From Senegalimassilia sp003474385 (GTDB lineage: Bacteria > Actinomycetota > Coriobacteriia > Coriobacteriales > Eggerthellaceae): DNA of 64,000 bases. The stretch covers positions 1-64,000 of the forward strand of contig NZ_QUCY01000002.1 in NCBI RefSeq assembly GCF_003474385.1. The letters are read 5' to 3'. Shown here in pieces: positions 34,952 to 43,094 of this stretch; position 1 is the stretch's first letter; each line of letters starts with the position of its first letter. The notes below the pieces were generated by a model, which saw nothing but the letters and a program-made list of their open reading frames with translations, was not told where the DNA came from and ran no database searches. A program made the position numbers and the translations under genes.

Positions 34952-36043
34952 TTAGAAGTCGTAGTTGTGAATGCGCGGGGTCAGCAGATCCTCGACCTTA
35001 CCGCGGTAGTAGTTCTCCAGATACTCGCTGGTGTTGCGGCGGAGCGGCCACAGGATGTACACCAGAATACCGCGCTGAGCATACAGACGATTCTCGCCCA
35101 GGGGCAGCAGAGCAGACTGCGGGCCATCCCACACTGCGTCAGTCATCTCCCAGTTACGGTTACCGGGCAGGTAGTGCATAACCCAAGCGGACTTCGGGGC
35201 ATGAGCCATGAGCTCTTCGTTGATCTGGTACTTCGGGTAGAACACCTCAAAGGCTTCCTTCTCGCAAACGCCCATCTTGTGGTAGTTCACGACACCGGTG
35301 TAGAAGAAATCGGTTTCGGGAGCGTACTCATAGGGATCCTCGGTGCAGATGATCTCGCCGTTGCCATCCTCGGCAGCCTGAGCGCGGCACTTTGCCAGCA
35401 GCTCGTCGGAGGGCCAGAACTTCTTGGGGGCAGCGCAAATCACGCGAATGCCCAAGCGCGGGAACAGGGAGAGATGGTCCATGAACACGCAGTCGAAACC
35501 GTCAGCGCCATCGCCCAGCCACATGAAGGTGCAATCAGACAGCTTCTTGCCCTTCGGCTTGCGCTCGATCATCGTGATAAGGTCGGCAATGACCTGCGTG
35601 GGATGATGCTGCTCCTGGCTACCAAAGCCATCAGACTGGAACTCGGCGCAGGACATGCCGCTGATAACCGGTACAGTGGAGTTGGCAACAACCTCATCGA
35701 TGACGCGCTGAGACAGGCTACGAATCATGATGGCGTCGGCCATGGAAGAAATAATGGCCGCAGTCTCCGCGATATCCTCTTGGCCAGAGCCGGCATGCAG
35801 AGAGCTGCCATCGAGGAACATCGCATGGCCGCCAAACTGGGTCATGGCCGTCTCGAAGCTTACGCGGGTACGGGTTGACTGCTGGTCGAACATCATAGCA
35901 AGGGAGACGTCCTTAAGCAGGGGCAAGCGAACGCCCTTCTCCTCCATCTCCTTCAGCAGCAGGCAAACATCAAGCAGTTCGTTGATTTGGTCCACGCTCC
36001 AGTCGCTCAGACGGTTCATGTCCATGTAATGCTCGTGCTTCAT
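34952..36043 (-). CDS. ptcA: putrescine carbamoyltransferase
   Basis: It phosphorolyses N-carbamoylputrescine to putrescine and carbamoyl phosphate. The 363-aa protein is of the aspartate/ornithine carbamoyltransferase fold with the carbamoyl-phosphate motif STRTRVSFE (about residue 57) and a C-terminal MHYLPGNRNWEMTDAVWDGPQS region. The sequence matches putrescine- rather than ornithine-type enzymes; the agmatine deiminase next to it supports this. The ATG at 36043 has AAGGAG 8 nt upstream; a GTG three codons earlier overlaps that site. It is the first gene of the operon, with an operator-like palindrome about 200 nt upstream. Confidence 0.92.
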   Translation of the reverse strand: MKHEHYMDMNRLSDWSVDQINELLDVCLLLKEMEEKGVRLPLLKDVSLAMMFDQQSTRTRVSFETAMTQFGGHAMFLDGSSLHAGSGQEDIAETAAIISSMADAIMIRSLSQRVIDEVVANSTVPVISGMSCAEFQSDGFGSQEQHHPTQVIADLITMIERKPKGKKLSDCTFMWLGDGADGFDCVFMDHLSLFPRLGIRVICAAPKKFWPSDELLAKCRAQAAEDGNGEIICTEDPYEYAPETDFFYTGVVNYHKMGVCEKEAFEVFYPKYQINEELMAHAPKSAWVMHYLPGNRNWEMTDAVWDGPQSALLPLGENRLYAQRGILVYILWPLRRNTSEYLENYYRGKVEDLLTPRIHNYDF

Positions 36044-36235
36044 AACCCTCACTCCTTCTTTCTTGCCGTTCGTCTTTCGACGATTCGCTATTGGTTTGGA
36101 CCCCTCACTTGGGATCCGATGGCTGCCACTTTACGAGCCGCAAGGGATAACCCTCAATCGGCTTGCTGTACCATTTATGAAAAGTGCGTGAAGGGATTAG
36201 GCTAGTTATTGCGTACGGGTTAGAAGGGTGCATCT

Positions 36236-36257
36236 ATATAACCTAATAGGGTTATAT
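36236..36257. promoter_or_regulatory. palindrome upstream of the agmatine operon
   Basis: ATATAACC (36236-36243) and GGTTATAT (36250-36257) form a perfect 8-bp inverted repeat with a 6-nt spacer. The 22-bp size and position fit an operator for a helix-turn-helix dimer, possibly the LuxR protein encoded at 29154. Confidence 0.5.
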
Positions 36258-36305
36258 GCGTGCAATAATAGATGCTATGAATGGATTGGACCATGAGCAC
36301 CACTT

Positions 36306-36362
36306 GTGTACCACACGAAGGAAAGCGGGCGCGGTGGTTGCTCCTTTTATGGCGAGTTCTAG
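36306..36362 (+). pseudogene. remnant of the 3' end of a GGDEF gene
   Basis: Nineteen codons read VYHTKESGRGGCSFYGEF and a stop. They match the last residues of the diguanylate cyclase encoded at 27551 (LYHTKENGRGSCSFFGEF). Nothing upstream continues the homology, so this is a fragment left by deletion or recombination. Confidence 0.75.
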
Positions 36363-36443
36363 CATCTGAGCTGGGATGATACGTAAATCACAAGCGATTT
36401 TGCCCATATCGCGTAACCGAGCGCAAAGCAAAAGGCCTTGCCG

Positions 36444-36476
36444 GCGTCGACAGCATCGGCAAGGCCCTTCTGCTTG
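36444..36476. terminator. hairpin between the agmatine operon and the adhesin gene
   Basis: GGCCTTGCCG pairs with CGGCAAGGCC around a 12-nt loop. It stands alone in the gene-free stretch 36363-36740; polarity is unclear. Confidence 0.5.
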
Positions 36477-36740
36477 TATGCCTTGTTTCGCAAAGCATCC
36501 TTCATATGGATGCACGGGAACCAATAGAAGCGAACGATTGCCCCTCTCGTTGCGCCGCGTCGGGTGGGACGCTGATGTAAATCTGCAAGGTTTCATCAAC
36601 CATGCTGCGGGTTTGAGCCGGAACCAAGGCTGACTGCGGTGCAAGGTTTCGACGACAACGCATGGCGCTCCCGGCAAGGGTTCTGCAAGTTCGCGTCGGT
36701 ATGCTGGTTCGTTAAACACCTAGCGAACCAAGGAGGCGCC

Positions 36741-39386
36741 ATGGGAACGGGCTTTGCAGCTTGCATATCGGGAGCACTTCATGAAAACGATTTCGGCAGG
36801 GCATTGTCGCGAGCACGAATCCGGATACCGTCAAAAGATCGGGGAGCGCGGCAACTGCAGCGCCCCAACGAGCAATCGATCCCCCATCCGTATACGCGAC
36901 AACGCCGTTGCATCGAATCGGCGCTCCGATTCGCCTTAATCGCCGTCTTGCTCGCATGCGGGTTCGCCGTCGGTTCGCCGCCGGCTTCCGCCTTCGCCGA
37001 AAGCGAGGTCGGGCATTTGCTGGTAGGCGCCAGAATCGACTACGCTGGCTACAACACCACGTGGATGAGCGTCGATGGAAACGCCGCCTATTGCGCCACG
37101 CCCATGCTTGCCACTCCTCGGTCGGGACCATATGCGAAAGCCCCCATCAACGCCCCGAGCGGCAGAAACGCCGAAGCCGCCGCAGACCTGTGGTTCGGGT
37201 ACGGCAGCCCTGGGTTCGATAAAACGCTATGGCCTTCCACCTGGTACGACGGCGGGGAGATGACCGAAGCTCGCTATGCCGCGCTCACGCATATCCTGCT
37301 TTCGGACACGTACTCGTCCAGCAGCGCCTCGGCGCTGTACGGATGCAGCGAGTCCTTCCGATCATGGGCGCAGCGCCAAGTCATCGGGTTCGACTCCCAC
37401 GGCGCGCTTATCAACGCCGCGGCAACCGGCCGCCGCATAGCAGAGAGAATAGCCGAAGTCCCCACAACATTCTCGGCCTTCCAGGCCTCAACCGGCAACG
37501 CTACCCAGTGCGTGGTGTCATTCACTTACACGGCCCAGGGGTCGCTCGAGCTGACGAAGGTATCCTCCCAACCGCGCATAACCGAGGGAAACCCCTTGTA
37601 TTCCCTGGAAGGAGCGAAGTTCGGCATCTTTCGCGATGAGACCTGCAGCGACCTGGCGCGCACCCTTGTTTGCGATGCGGAGGGACGGGCAAAAGCCGAT
37701 GCGCTGCCGACAGGCGCCTACTGGGTTCGCGAGCTGCAAGCCCCTTTGCATATGGCGGCAAGCACCAACGTCTTCCCCGTTGAGGTCAAGGACCGCCAAA
37801 TCGCGCACGTGAACAGCGGGAAAGTGGAGAACGCGCCTCAAATGGCACGGCTCGACGTGTTGTTGCGAAAGCTGGACGCGGACAGCCGATTCGCTGCACC
37901 ACAGGGGGACGCAAGTCTGGCAGGGGCGGTGTTCACCGTGCGGTATTTCGCGCAGCTGGAATCGCCTCCAAGCAAGGACGATGGGACCAGCGGAGAAGGC
38001 GCCGATGACAACGTTGCAGCGAATCCCCTGTTCACCTGGGAATTCTGTACTGATGAGCTTGGCGAGGTACACCTATCGGACGCGACGAACATGGAGCGTT
38101 ACCACGTAGGCGGCGACGAGCTTCCTCGCGATTCCATGGGGTTTTGCGCGCTTCCCATAGGCACCTACACCATCGAGGAAACGAGGGCGCCGCAAGGCTA
38201 CGAGAAGCATCCCGGAACCGCCGTCATCACGGTAGCGGCCACGGGCGATGGCGAGCACGACTGCACCGTCTCCTTCATTTCGGGAGAAAGCGCCGATCAG
38301 GGCGTTTCCGTGCATGAGAAGGTTCTTCGCGGCGGCATAGCCGTATCGAAAACGGATGCCGAGCTGCATGGCTCTGCTGCGATGGGCGGCAATGAAGAGT
38401 TTGCATGGGCGCCCACCCTCGATGGCGTGCTTTTCGAGATAGTCAACGCTTCGCCCAATAGCGTGAACGTTAACGGAGAATGGAGCGCTCCCGGGCAGGT
38501 TGTCGATGTGATCGAAACGCAATGGGATGAAGAGCGCAAGGAGCACCGAGCGCAAACCAGCTCCGATGCCTTGCCGTTCGGCACCTATTCCGTTCGCGAG
38601 GTCGCCGCGTCTAACGGCTACCTCTTATCGGATGGAAGCCCTAGGACCGTAGAAGTACACGCAGCAGGAGAGCTCGCCGAAGCGGATGCGAACGGGAACC
38701 CGCTTTCATTCTCCAACCAGGTGATTAGAAACGATTTGGAGCTATCCAAAATCAAGGAAGGCGACAGCAAGCCTTTGCAGGTGGCGTTTTCCCTAACCAA
38801 CCTTGCAACCGGCGAGAAGCATGTGCTGGTCTGCGATGAAAATGGGCACGCATCCACCGAGAGCCGCTATGTCAAGCACGCGGAAAACACCAACGGCAAC
38901 GATCGCCTGCTGGATGCCGAACGTGTAGCCGCAAGCGATATGGACCCGACGGCAGGCATATGGTTCGGTTGCGGTAGCGACGGCAGCACCGCTGCGCCGA
39001 CCAACGACCTTGCGGCGCTACCCTATGGGCGATACCTGCTTGAAGAGATGCCATGCGATACGAACGAGGGATACAACCTGGTCAGCGAGATAATCGATAT
39101 CAACCACGACCCCTCGGAGCCATCGGTAATACCGAAAACGGTGACGAATCGCCTTATTGAGGAGAGCGATGACGGACCGGAAAACGATACCAAGGAGCCA
39201 AAAGAGAGCAAAACACCCAAGGATGCTGCGGGCAAATTGGCGGAAACCGGAGATTGGGCAGCACTGCCGACAACGCAGCTTCTTGGAGCCGCCGCATTAG
39301 CCGCACTTGCCCTGGTTGCCGCGCGCGTGAAGGGCGGCAACCAGGCGCAAGGAGGACGCTATCAGCGAAGAAGGCGCCGTAGGTAG
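36741..39386 (+). CDS. sortase-anchored Cna-B/SpaA-type surface protein
   Basis: The 881-aa protein is a cell-wall-anchored adhesin or pilin. A long basic N-terminus (about 58 residues) precedes the signal-peptide helix (about 60-85). Residues about 95-260 resemble a thioester domain (AYCATP early; SWAQRQVIGF later). At least four SpaA/Cna-B beta-sandwich domains follow, several with the closing YxIEE/YSVREV motif used in isopeptide bonds (GTYTIEETRAPQGYEKH, GTYSVREV). The C-terminus has a sorting signal LAETG (near 833), a hydrophobic helix and an Arg-rich tail. AGGAGG precedes the start. No sortase gene is in the window. Its stop abuts that of convergent pdxT. Confidence 0.9.
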   Translation: MGTGFAACISGALHENDFGRALSRARIRIPSKDRGARQLQRPNEQSIPHPYTRQRRCIESALRFALIAVLLACGFAVGSPPASAFAESEVGHLLVGARIDYAGYNTTWMSVDGNAAYCATPMLATPRSGPYAKAPINAPSGRNAEAAADLWFGYGSPGFDKTLWPSTWYDGGEMTEARYAALTHILLSDTYSSSSASALYGCSESFRSWAQRQVIGFDSHGALINAAATGRRIAERIAEVPTTFSAFQASTGNATQCVVSFTYTAQGSLELTKVSSQPRITEGNPLYSLEGAKFGIFRDETCSDLARTLVCDAEGRAKADALPTGAYWVRELQAPLHMAASTNVFPVEVKDRQIAHVNSGKVENAPQMARLDVLLRKLDADSRFAAPQGDASLAGAVFTVRYFAQLESPPSKDDGTSGEGADDNVAANPLFTWEFCTDELGEVHLSDATNMERYHVGGDELPRDSMGFCALPIGTYTIEETRAPQGYEKHPGTAVITVAATGDGEHDCTVSFISGESADQGVSVHEKVLRGGIAVSKTDAELHGSAAMGGNEEFAWAPTLDGVLFEIVNASPNSVNVNGEWSAPGQVVDVIETQWDEERKEHRAQTSSDALPFGTYSVREVAASNGYLLSDGSPRTVEVHAAGELAEADANGNPLSFSNQVIRNDLELSKIKEGDSKPLQVAFSLTNLATGEKHVLVCDENGHASTESRYVKHAENTNGNDRLLDAERVAASDMDPTAGIWFGCGSDGSTAAPTNDLAALPYGRYLLEEMPCDTNEGYNLVSEIIDINHDPSEPSVIPKTVTNRLIEESDDGPENDTKEPKESKTPKDAAGKLAETGDWAALPTTQLLGAAALAALALVAARVKGGNQAQGGRYQRRRRRR

Positions 39387-40025
39387 CTAGATCAGGCTGA
39401 CGAGCAGCTCGTGGATGCGCAGGTCATCATCCAATTCAGGATGGAACGACACGCCCAGCTGATTTCCGTAGCAAACGGCGGCTATGCGATCGTCCACGGT
39501 AGCAAGCACCTTGACATCTTCAGGTACCGCTTTGATAAACGGGGCGCGGATGAACGTCATGGGGATATCGGCGGTTTCGCCATCCGGTACGCCGGGCAGC
39601 CCCGCGCAGGGGGCAACGGTGCGGAAGCTTCCCAGCTGACGGCCGTACGCATTGCGGCGCACCGTCACCGGCAGCGTTCCGATGGCGCCCGGCGCGGTCG
39701 CGCCCGCGGCAACGGGGCCGTTCGGGTCACCGGCGGCGGGAACGCCTTCTTCGACGTTTTGCGCCAGCAAAATCAGACCCGCGCACGTGCCCAGCACCGG
39801 CAGGCCGGCGGCCACGCGGGACTTCAGCGTATCGAGCATGCCCAGCTCACGCAACATCTTCGCCTGCGCCGTGCTCTCGCCTCCCGGCAGAACCAGGGCA
39901 TCGTAGGGCTGTTTGACATCGGGCCCCTGCCGAAGCTCGATGCATTCGCACCCCAGCTTCGCCAGCGTGCGCTCATGCTCGATAAACGCCCCCTGAACAG
40001 CCAAAACAGCGATTTTCTTAGACAT
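39387..40025 (-). CDS. pdxT: pyridoxal 5'-phosphate synthase glutaminase subunit PdxT
   Basis: It releases ammonia from glutamine for PdxS. The 212-aa protein is a class I glutamine amidotransferase with VQGAFIEHE at the N-terminus, LPGGEST, the nucleophile in GTCAGLILLA, and the catalytic His-Glu in SFHPEL. The middle carries an Ala/Gly/Pro-rich insertion (about 95-115) compared with typical PdxT. GGAGGG lies upstream of the start at 40025. It follows pdxS, but the two are split by a 218-nt spacer that holds the conserved 153-nt element and a terminator, so its expression may depend on readthrough. Confidence 0.96.
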   Translation of the reverse strand: MSKKIAVLAVQGAFIEHERTLAKLGCECIELRQGPDVKQPYDALVLPGGESTAQAKMLRELGMLDTLKSRVAAGLPVLGTCAGLILLAQNVEEGVPAAGDPNGPVAAGATAPGAIGTLPVTVRRNAYGRQLGSFRTVAPCAGLPGVPDGETADIPMTFIRAPFIKAVPEDVKVLATVDDRIAAVCYGNQLGVSFHPELDDDLRIHELLVSLI

Positions 40026-40052
40026 AGGGAAACCCTCCGGTCACATCAAGCC

Positions 40053-40085
40053 AAAAAGCCACCCGCCAATAAAATCGCAGGTGGC
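40053..40085 (-). terminator. intrinsic terminator between pdxS and pdxT
   Basis: GCCACC (40058-40063) pairs with GGTGGC (40080-40085), with extra inner pairs, and the minus strand continues TTTTT (40053-40057). It follows the conserved 153-nt element and precedes pdxT. Confidence 0.75.
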
Positions 40086-40090
40086 GTCAA

Positions 40091-40243
40091 AGTCAGCGAG
40101 GGCCGCTGCGGTGCGTCGTATTGCGCCGAAGCAAGCGGGCATTGGCCTTTGGGCCACGCCTGCGCAGCTGAGGTGCAAGACGGCGTGCCGCAGCGGCCCA
40201 CAGCGTCGAGCTAGTCCGTTTTGCCGTAGGCAAAACGGAACCG
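40091..40243 (-). ncRNA. conserved 153-nt structured element, copy 2
   Basis: Second copy of the element at 10885-11036, one base different in length. It starts immediately after the pdxS stop with CGGTTCCG and a strong hairpin (TCCGTTTTGCC/GGCAAAACGGA) whose counterpart in copy 1 keeps the pairing with different bases. Conserved blocks in plus orientation are AGTCAGCGAGGGCC, CGAAGCAAG, GGCCTTTGGG, AGCTG and CAGCGTC. A terminator follows before pdxT. It might be a 3' UTR RNA, an attenuator controlling pdxT, or a repeat inserted after stop codons. Confidence 0.6.
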
Positions 40244-41134
40244 TTACTTGCCGCGCTCCGCCATGAGGATGGCGATCTCGCTCTCGTTGATGCCGACCAT
40301 GGCCTCGCCCAGGTCCTCGGAAAGCTCGGCGATGAGCTTGGCGTCGGTGTAGTTCGCCACTGCCTTCACGATCGCCTGCGCACGCTTCTCGGGGTTGCCG
40401 GACTTGAAGATGCCGGAGCCCACGAACACGCCCTCGGCGCCCAGCTGCATCATGAGCGCAGCGTCGGCCGGGGTGGCAACGCCGCCGGCAGCGAAGTTCA
40501 CGACGGGCAGCTTGCCGTTCTCGTGCACGTACTTCACCAGCTCAACGGGCACCTGCAGCTGCTTGGCGGCCTCGAACAGCTCGTCGGCGCGCAGGTTCTG
40601 GATGCGGCGGATCTCGGCGTTCATCATGCGCATGTGGCGCACGGCCTGCACCACGTCGCCCGTGCCGGGCTCGCCCTTGGTACGGATCATCGTGGCGCCC
40701 TCGGCGATGCGGCGCAACGCCTCGCCCAGATCGCGGGCGCCGCAGACGAACGGCACGTTGAACTGGGTCTTGTCGATGTGGTACGTGTCATCGGCCGGGG
40801 ACAGCACCTCGGACTCGTCGATATAGTCGATGTCGATGGCCTGCAGCACCTGGGCCTCCACGAAGTGGCCGATGCGGCACTTGGCCATAACGGGGATGGA
40901 TACGGCCTCCTGGATGCCCTTGATCATCTTCGGGTCGCTCATACGGGACACGCCGCCGGCAGCGCGGATGTCGGCGGGGATGCGCTCGAGCGCCATGACG
41001 GCGCAAGCACCCGCCTGCTCGGCGATGTGCGCCTGCTCAGGCGTGGTGACGTCCATAATGACGCCGCCCTTCAGCATCTGGGCAAGCTGGCGGTTCAAGG
41101 CAACGCGCTCTTCGGCGGTTTGAGGCTCGGTCAT
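40244..41134 (-). CDS. pdxS: pyridoxal 5'-phosphate synthase subunit PdxS
   Basis: It condenses ribose 5-phosphate, glyceraldehyde 3-phosphate and PdxT-derived ammonia to vitamin B6 phosphate. The 296-aa product is a very conserved TIM barrel with GGVIMDV, the first active-site Lys in VMAKCRIGH, the second in RTKGEPGTG, and the phosphate site NFAAGGVATPADAALMMQLGAEGVFVGSGIFKS. GGAG lies 6 nt before the start at 41134. It is divergent from the PdxR-type regulator at 41270, and a TCTGGT-type inverted repeat lies between them. Confidence 0.98.
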   Translation of the reverse strand: MTEPQTAEERVALNRQLAQMLKGGVIMDVTTPEQAHIAEQAGACAVMALERIPADIRAAGGVSRMSDPKMIKGIQEAVSIPVMAKCRIGHFVEAQVLQAIDIDYIDESEVLSPADDTYHIDKTQFNVPFVCGARDLGEALRRIAEGATMIRTKGEPGTGDVVQAVRHMRMMNAEIRRIQNLRADELFEAAKQLQVPVELVKYVHENGKLPVVNFAAGGVATPADAALMMQLGAEGVFVGSGIFKSGNPEKRAQAIVKAVANYTDAKLIAELSEDLGEAMVGINESEIAILMAERGK

Positions 41135-41179
41135 TTCCTACTCCTTCTCTGAGAATGTGAATGCCCGAAGGTTACGCTT

Positions 41180-41231
41180 CATCTGGTTATGGTAGTATCA
41201 CCAAAACTGTTTCTTTTTATATGACCAGATG
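41180..41231. promoter_or_regulatory. inverted repeat between pdxS and pdxR-type genes
   Basis: CATCTGGT (41180-41187) and ACCAGATG (41224-41231) are exact complements spaced by 36 bp, with an internal TGGT...ACCA pair. The position between pdxS and a MocR/PdxR regulator is where PdxR-family proteins bind. Confidence 0.55.
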
Positions 41232-41269
41232 TTCCACGTGAAACAATCGGGGAAAGCGGTGACGAACAA

Positions 41270-42880
41270 GTGTTCTTCTACGATATGGAATCGCGCGGTG
41301 ACCTGGCTCTTTACGAATATCTGTATCGTTGCATCCGTCACGATATCGCACACGGAAAAGTCGAACCCGGGCAGAAATTGCCCTCGAAACGCGCGCTGGC
41401 GAAACAGCTGGGCGTCAGCCTGATCACCGTCGAAGCCGCATACGACCAGCTAGTCGCCGAAGGCTACATCCGTTCGTGCGAGCGCTGCGGCTACTACGCA
41501 TGCGACCTTGCGCCCGCCGCCAAGATCGAGGAACCGGGAAGCGCGCAGCACCGAACCAAGGCGGCGAACGCCGCCGCGAGACGCGAGCGCGATAATCACG
41601 CCGCAAACCCGAACAACCTGCAGCTTCTTTCGCAAGAGAAGGAACGCCCGGAAAACCAGACCGGACATCTACCAACCACCAACCCGGGCACCCAACCGGC
41701 TGGTTCCACTGCAGCCCACGCTCAAAACACCCCGTCCGATGCGCCGCTGCTCGCAGATTTCATGCACAGCACGCTGGCAACCACCATGCTCCCCTACTCC
41801 GCTTGGGCGAAAGCCGTCCGCCGAACGCTTTCGGACGAATCGGCGGCATCGCTGGCCGAAGCCGCTTCCGCAGCAGGATCGCCCGAGCTGCGAAGCGCCA
41901 TCGCCGACCATTTGCGGCAATACCGCGGGATGGACGTGTCGCCTGATCAGGTCGCCATAGGCGCCGGGTCGCAAACGTTGTACCAGCTGCTTGTGCAACT
42001 GTTAGGACGCACCAGGCGCTACGCAGTGGAAGATCCGGGATACCCCCTGCTCACACGCATGTACGAACAGCAGGATGCGCAGGTGGCGCATATCGGGCTG
42101 GACGATTCCGGCATCAACGTAGCAGCCCTGGAAGCTTCCGGCGCATCGGTCGCCCACATCATGCCATCGCACCAGTTCCCCACCGGGATCGTCACCACGG
42201 CGGCCCGACGTCGCGAGCTTTTGAACTGGGCGCGCGAAGGAGACCGCTATCTGATCGAGGACGACTACGACTCGGAGTTCCGCATGGCCGGGCGACCCAT
42301 CCCCTCGCTGTTCGGCATCGATGCCGCCGAACGCGTGCTGTACCTCAACTCGTTCGCCAAAAGCCTGGGCGCGGCCTTTCGCATGGCGTACCTGGTGCTG
42401 CCGCCGCAGCTGGCGCAGCGCTTCCGCAAGCAACTCGGCTTCTATGCGAACACCGTCAGCCCGCTCGACCAGCTGGCATTGGCTCGCTTCATCGAGCAGG
42501 GCCATTACGACCGCCATGTGAACCGCCTGCGCACCCACGCACGCAAAACGCAGGACGCCCTGGTCAACGCCCTGCACGAAGTCTTCGGCGATCGCATTGC
42601 GTTCGCCGGCCTCAACGACGGCCTGCATTTCATCATGCAACTGGAGAGCGAACGCGGCGAACGCGAACTTGCCACCGCCGCCGAAGCCGCCGGCATCCGC
42701 ATCGCCCCGCTGTCGAGTTTCGCCGGCACGGCTTCGCAAAGCGGCGCCCCGACCGGCACCGAGCCACAGGCAAGCACGGCGAGCGAAACCTCCCCCGCGC
42801 GCTTCATCCTGCGAAGCGACAGCACCTCGATCGAGGAAGCGCCCGCCGTTGCAAACGCGCTTGCGAACGCATGGGCATAA
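41270..42880 (+). CDS. MocR/PdxR-type regulator (GntR HTH fused to aminotransferase fold)
   Basis: The 536-aa protein has an N-terminal GntR winged helix (about residues 10-75: KLPSKRALAKQLGVSLITVEAAYDQL) and a C-terminal fold-type I aminotransferase domain (about 170-530). The PLP-binding Lys lies in LNSFAKSLGAAFRMAYLVLP, preceded by IEDDYDSEF. A polar, Gln/Asn/Pro-rich linker joins them. PdxR members sense pyridoxal phosphate and activate pdxST, and this gene is divergent from pdxS. The start is uncertain: GTG at 41270 or ATG at 41285, neither with a strong ribosome binding site. Confidence 0.9.
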   Translation: MFFYDMESRGDLALYEYLYRCIRHDIAHGKVEPGQKLPSKRALAKQLGVSLITVEAAYDQLVAEGYIRSCERCGYYACDLAPAAKIEEPGSAQHRTKAANAAARRERDNHAANPNNLQLLSQEKERPENQTGHLPTTNPGTQPAGSTAAHAQNTPSDAPLLADFMHSTLATTMLPYSAWAKAVRRTLSDESAASLAEAASAAGSPELRSAIADHLRQYRGMDVSPDQVAIGAGSQTLYQLLVQLLGRTRRYAVEDPGYPLLTRMYEQQDAQVAHIGLDDSGINVAALEASGASVAHIMPSHQFPTGIVTTAARRRELLNWAREGDRYLIEDDYDSEFRMAGRPIPSLFGIDAAERVLYLNSFAKSLGAAFRMAYLVLPPQLAQRFRKQLGFYANTVSPLDQLALARFIEQGHYDRHVNRLRTHARKTQDALVNALHEVFGDRIAFAGLNDGLHFIMQLESERGERELATAAEAAGIRIAPLSSFAGTASQSGAPTGTEPQASTASETSPARFILRSDSTSIEEAPAVANALANAWA

Positions 42881-42887
42881 GCCAGCA

Positions 42888-43025
42888 CCGTAAACGATTC
42901 ACAGATTCCGCTCGCAACCCCGACGCCGTGAGCGCCCGCAGACGTCCGAGCGTAACCCTCGCCGCCGCAAAGCGCCCGCAAACGTCTAGGGATAGCCCGA
43001 CGCCGCAAACGATTCGCAAACCCCG
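42888..43025. repeat. degenerate intergenic repeats after the pdxR-type gene
   Basis: Two units alternate: CCG(T/C)AAACGATTC(A/G)CA at about 42888 and 43003, and GCGCCCGCA(G/A)ACGTC at about 42931 and 42971. They are arranged as A-B-B'-A'. Function is unknown. Confidence 0.5.
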
Positions 43026-43030
43026 CCCAA

Positions 43031-43073
43031 ACGCAAAAAAGCGCGAGCCGGGCGTATCACCCGACTCGCGCTT
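43031..43073 (-). terminator. intrinsic terminator of the aminotransferase gene
   Basis: AAGCGCGAG (43039-43047) pairs with CTCGCGCTT (43065-43073), and inner GGG/CCC extend the stem. The minus strand ends in TTTTTT. It lies between converging genes. Confidence 0.85.
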
Positions 43074-43094
43074 CAACGACAGATCAAGTAAACG

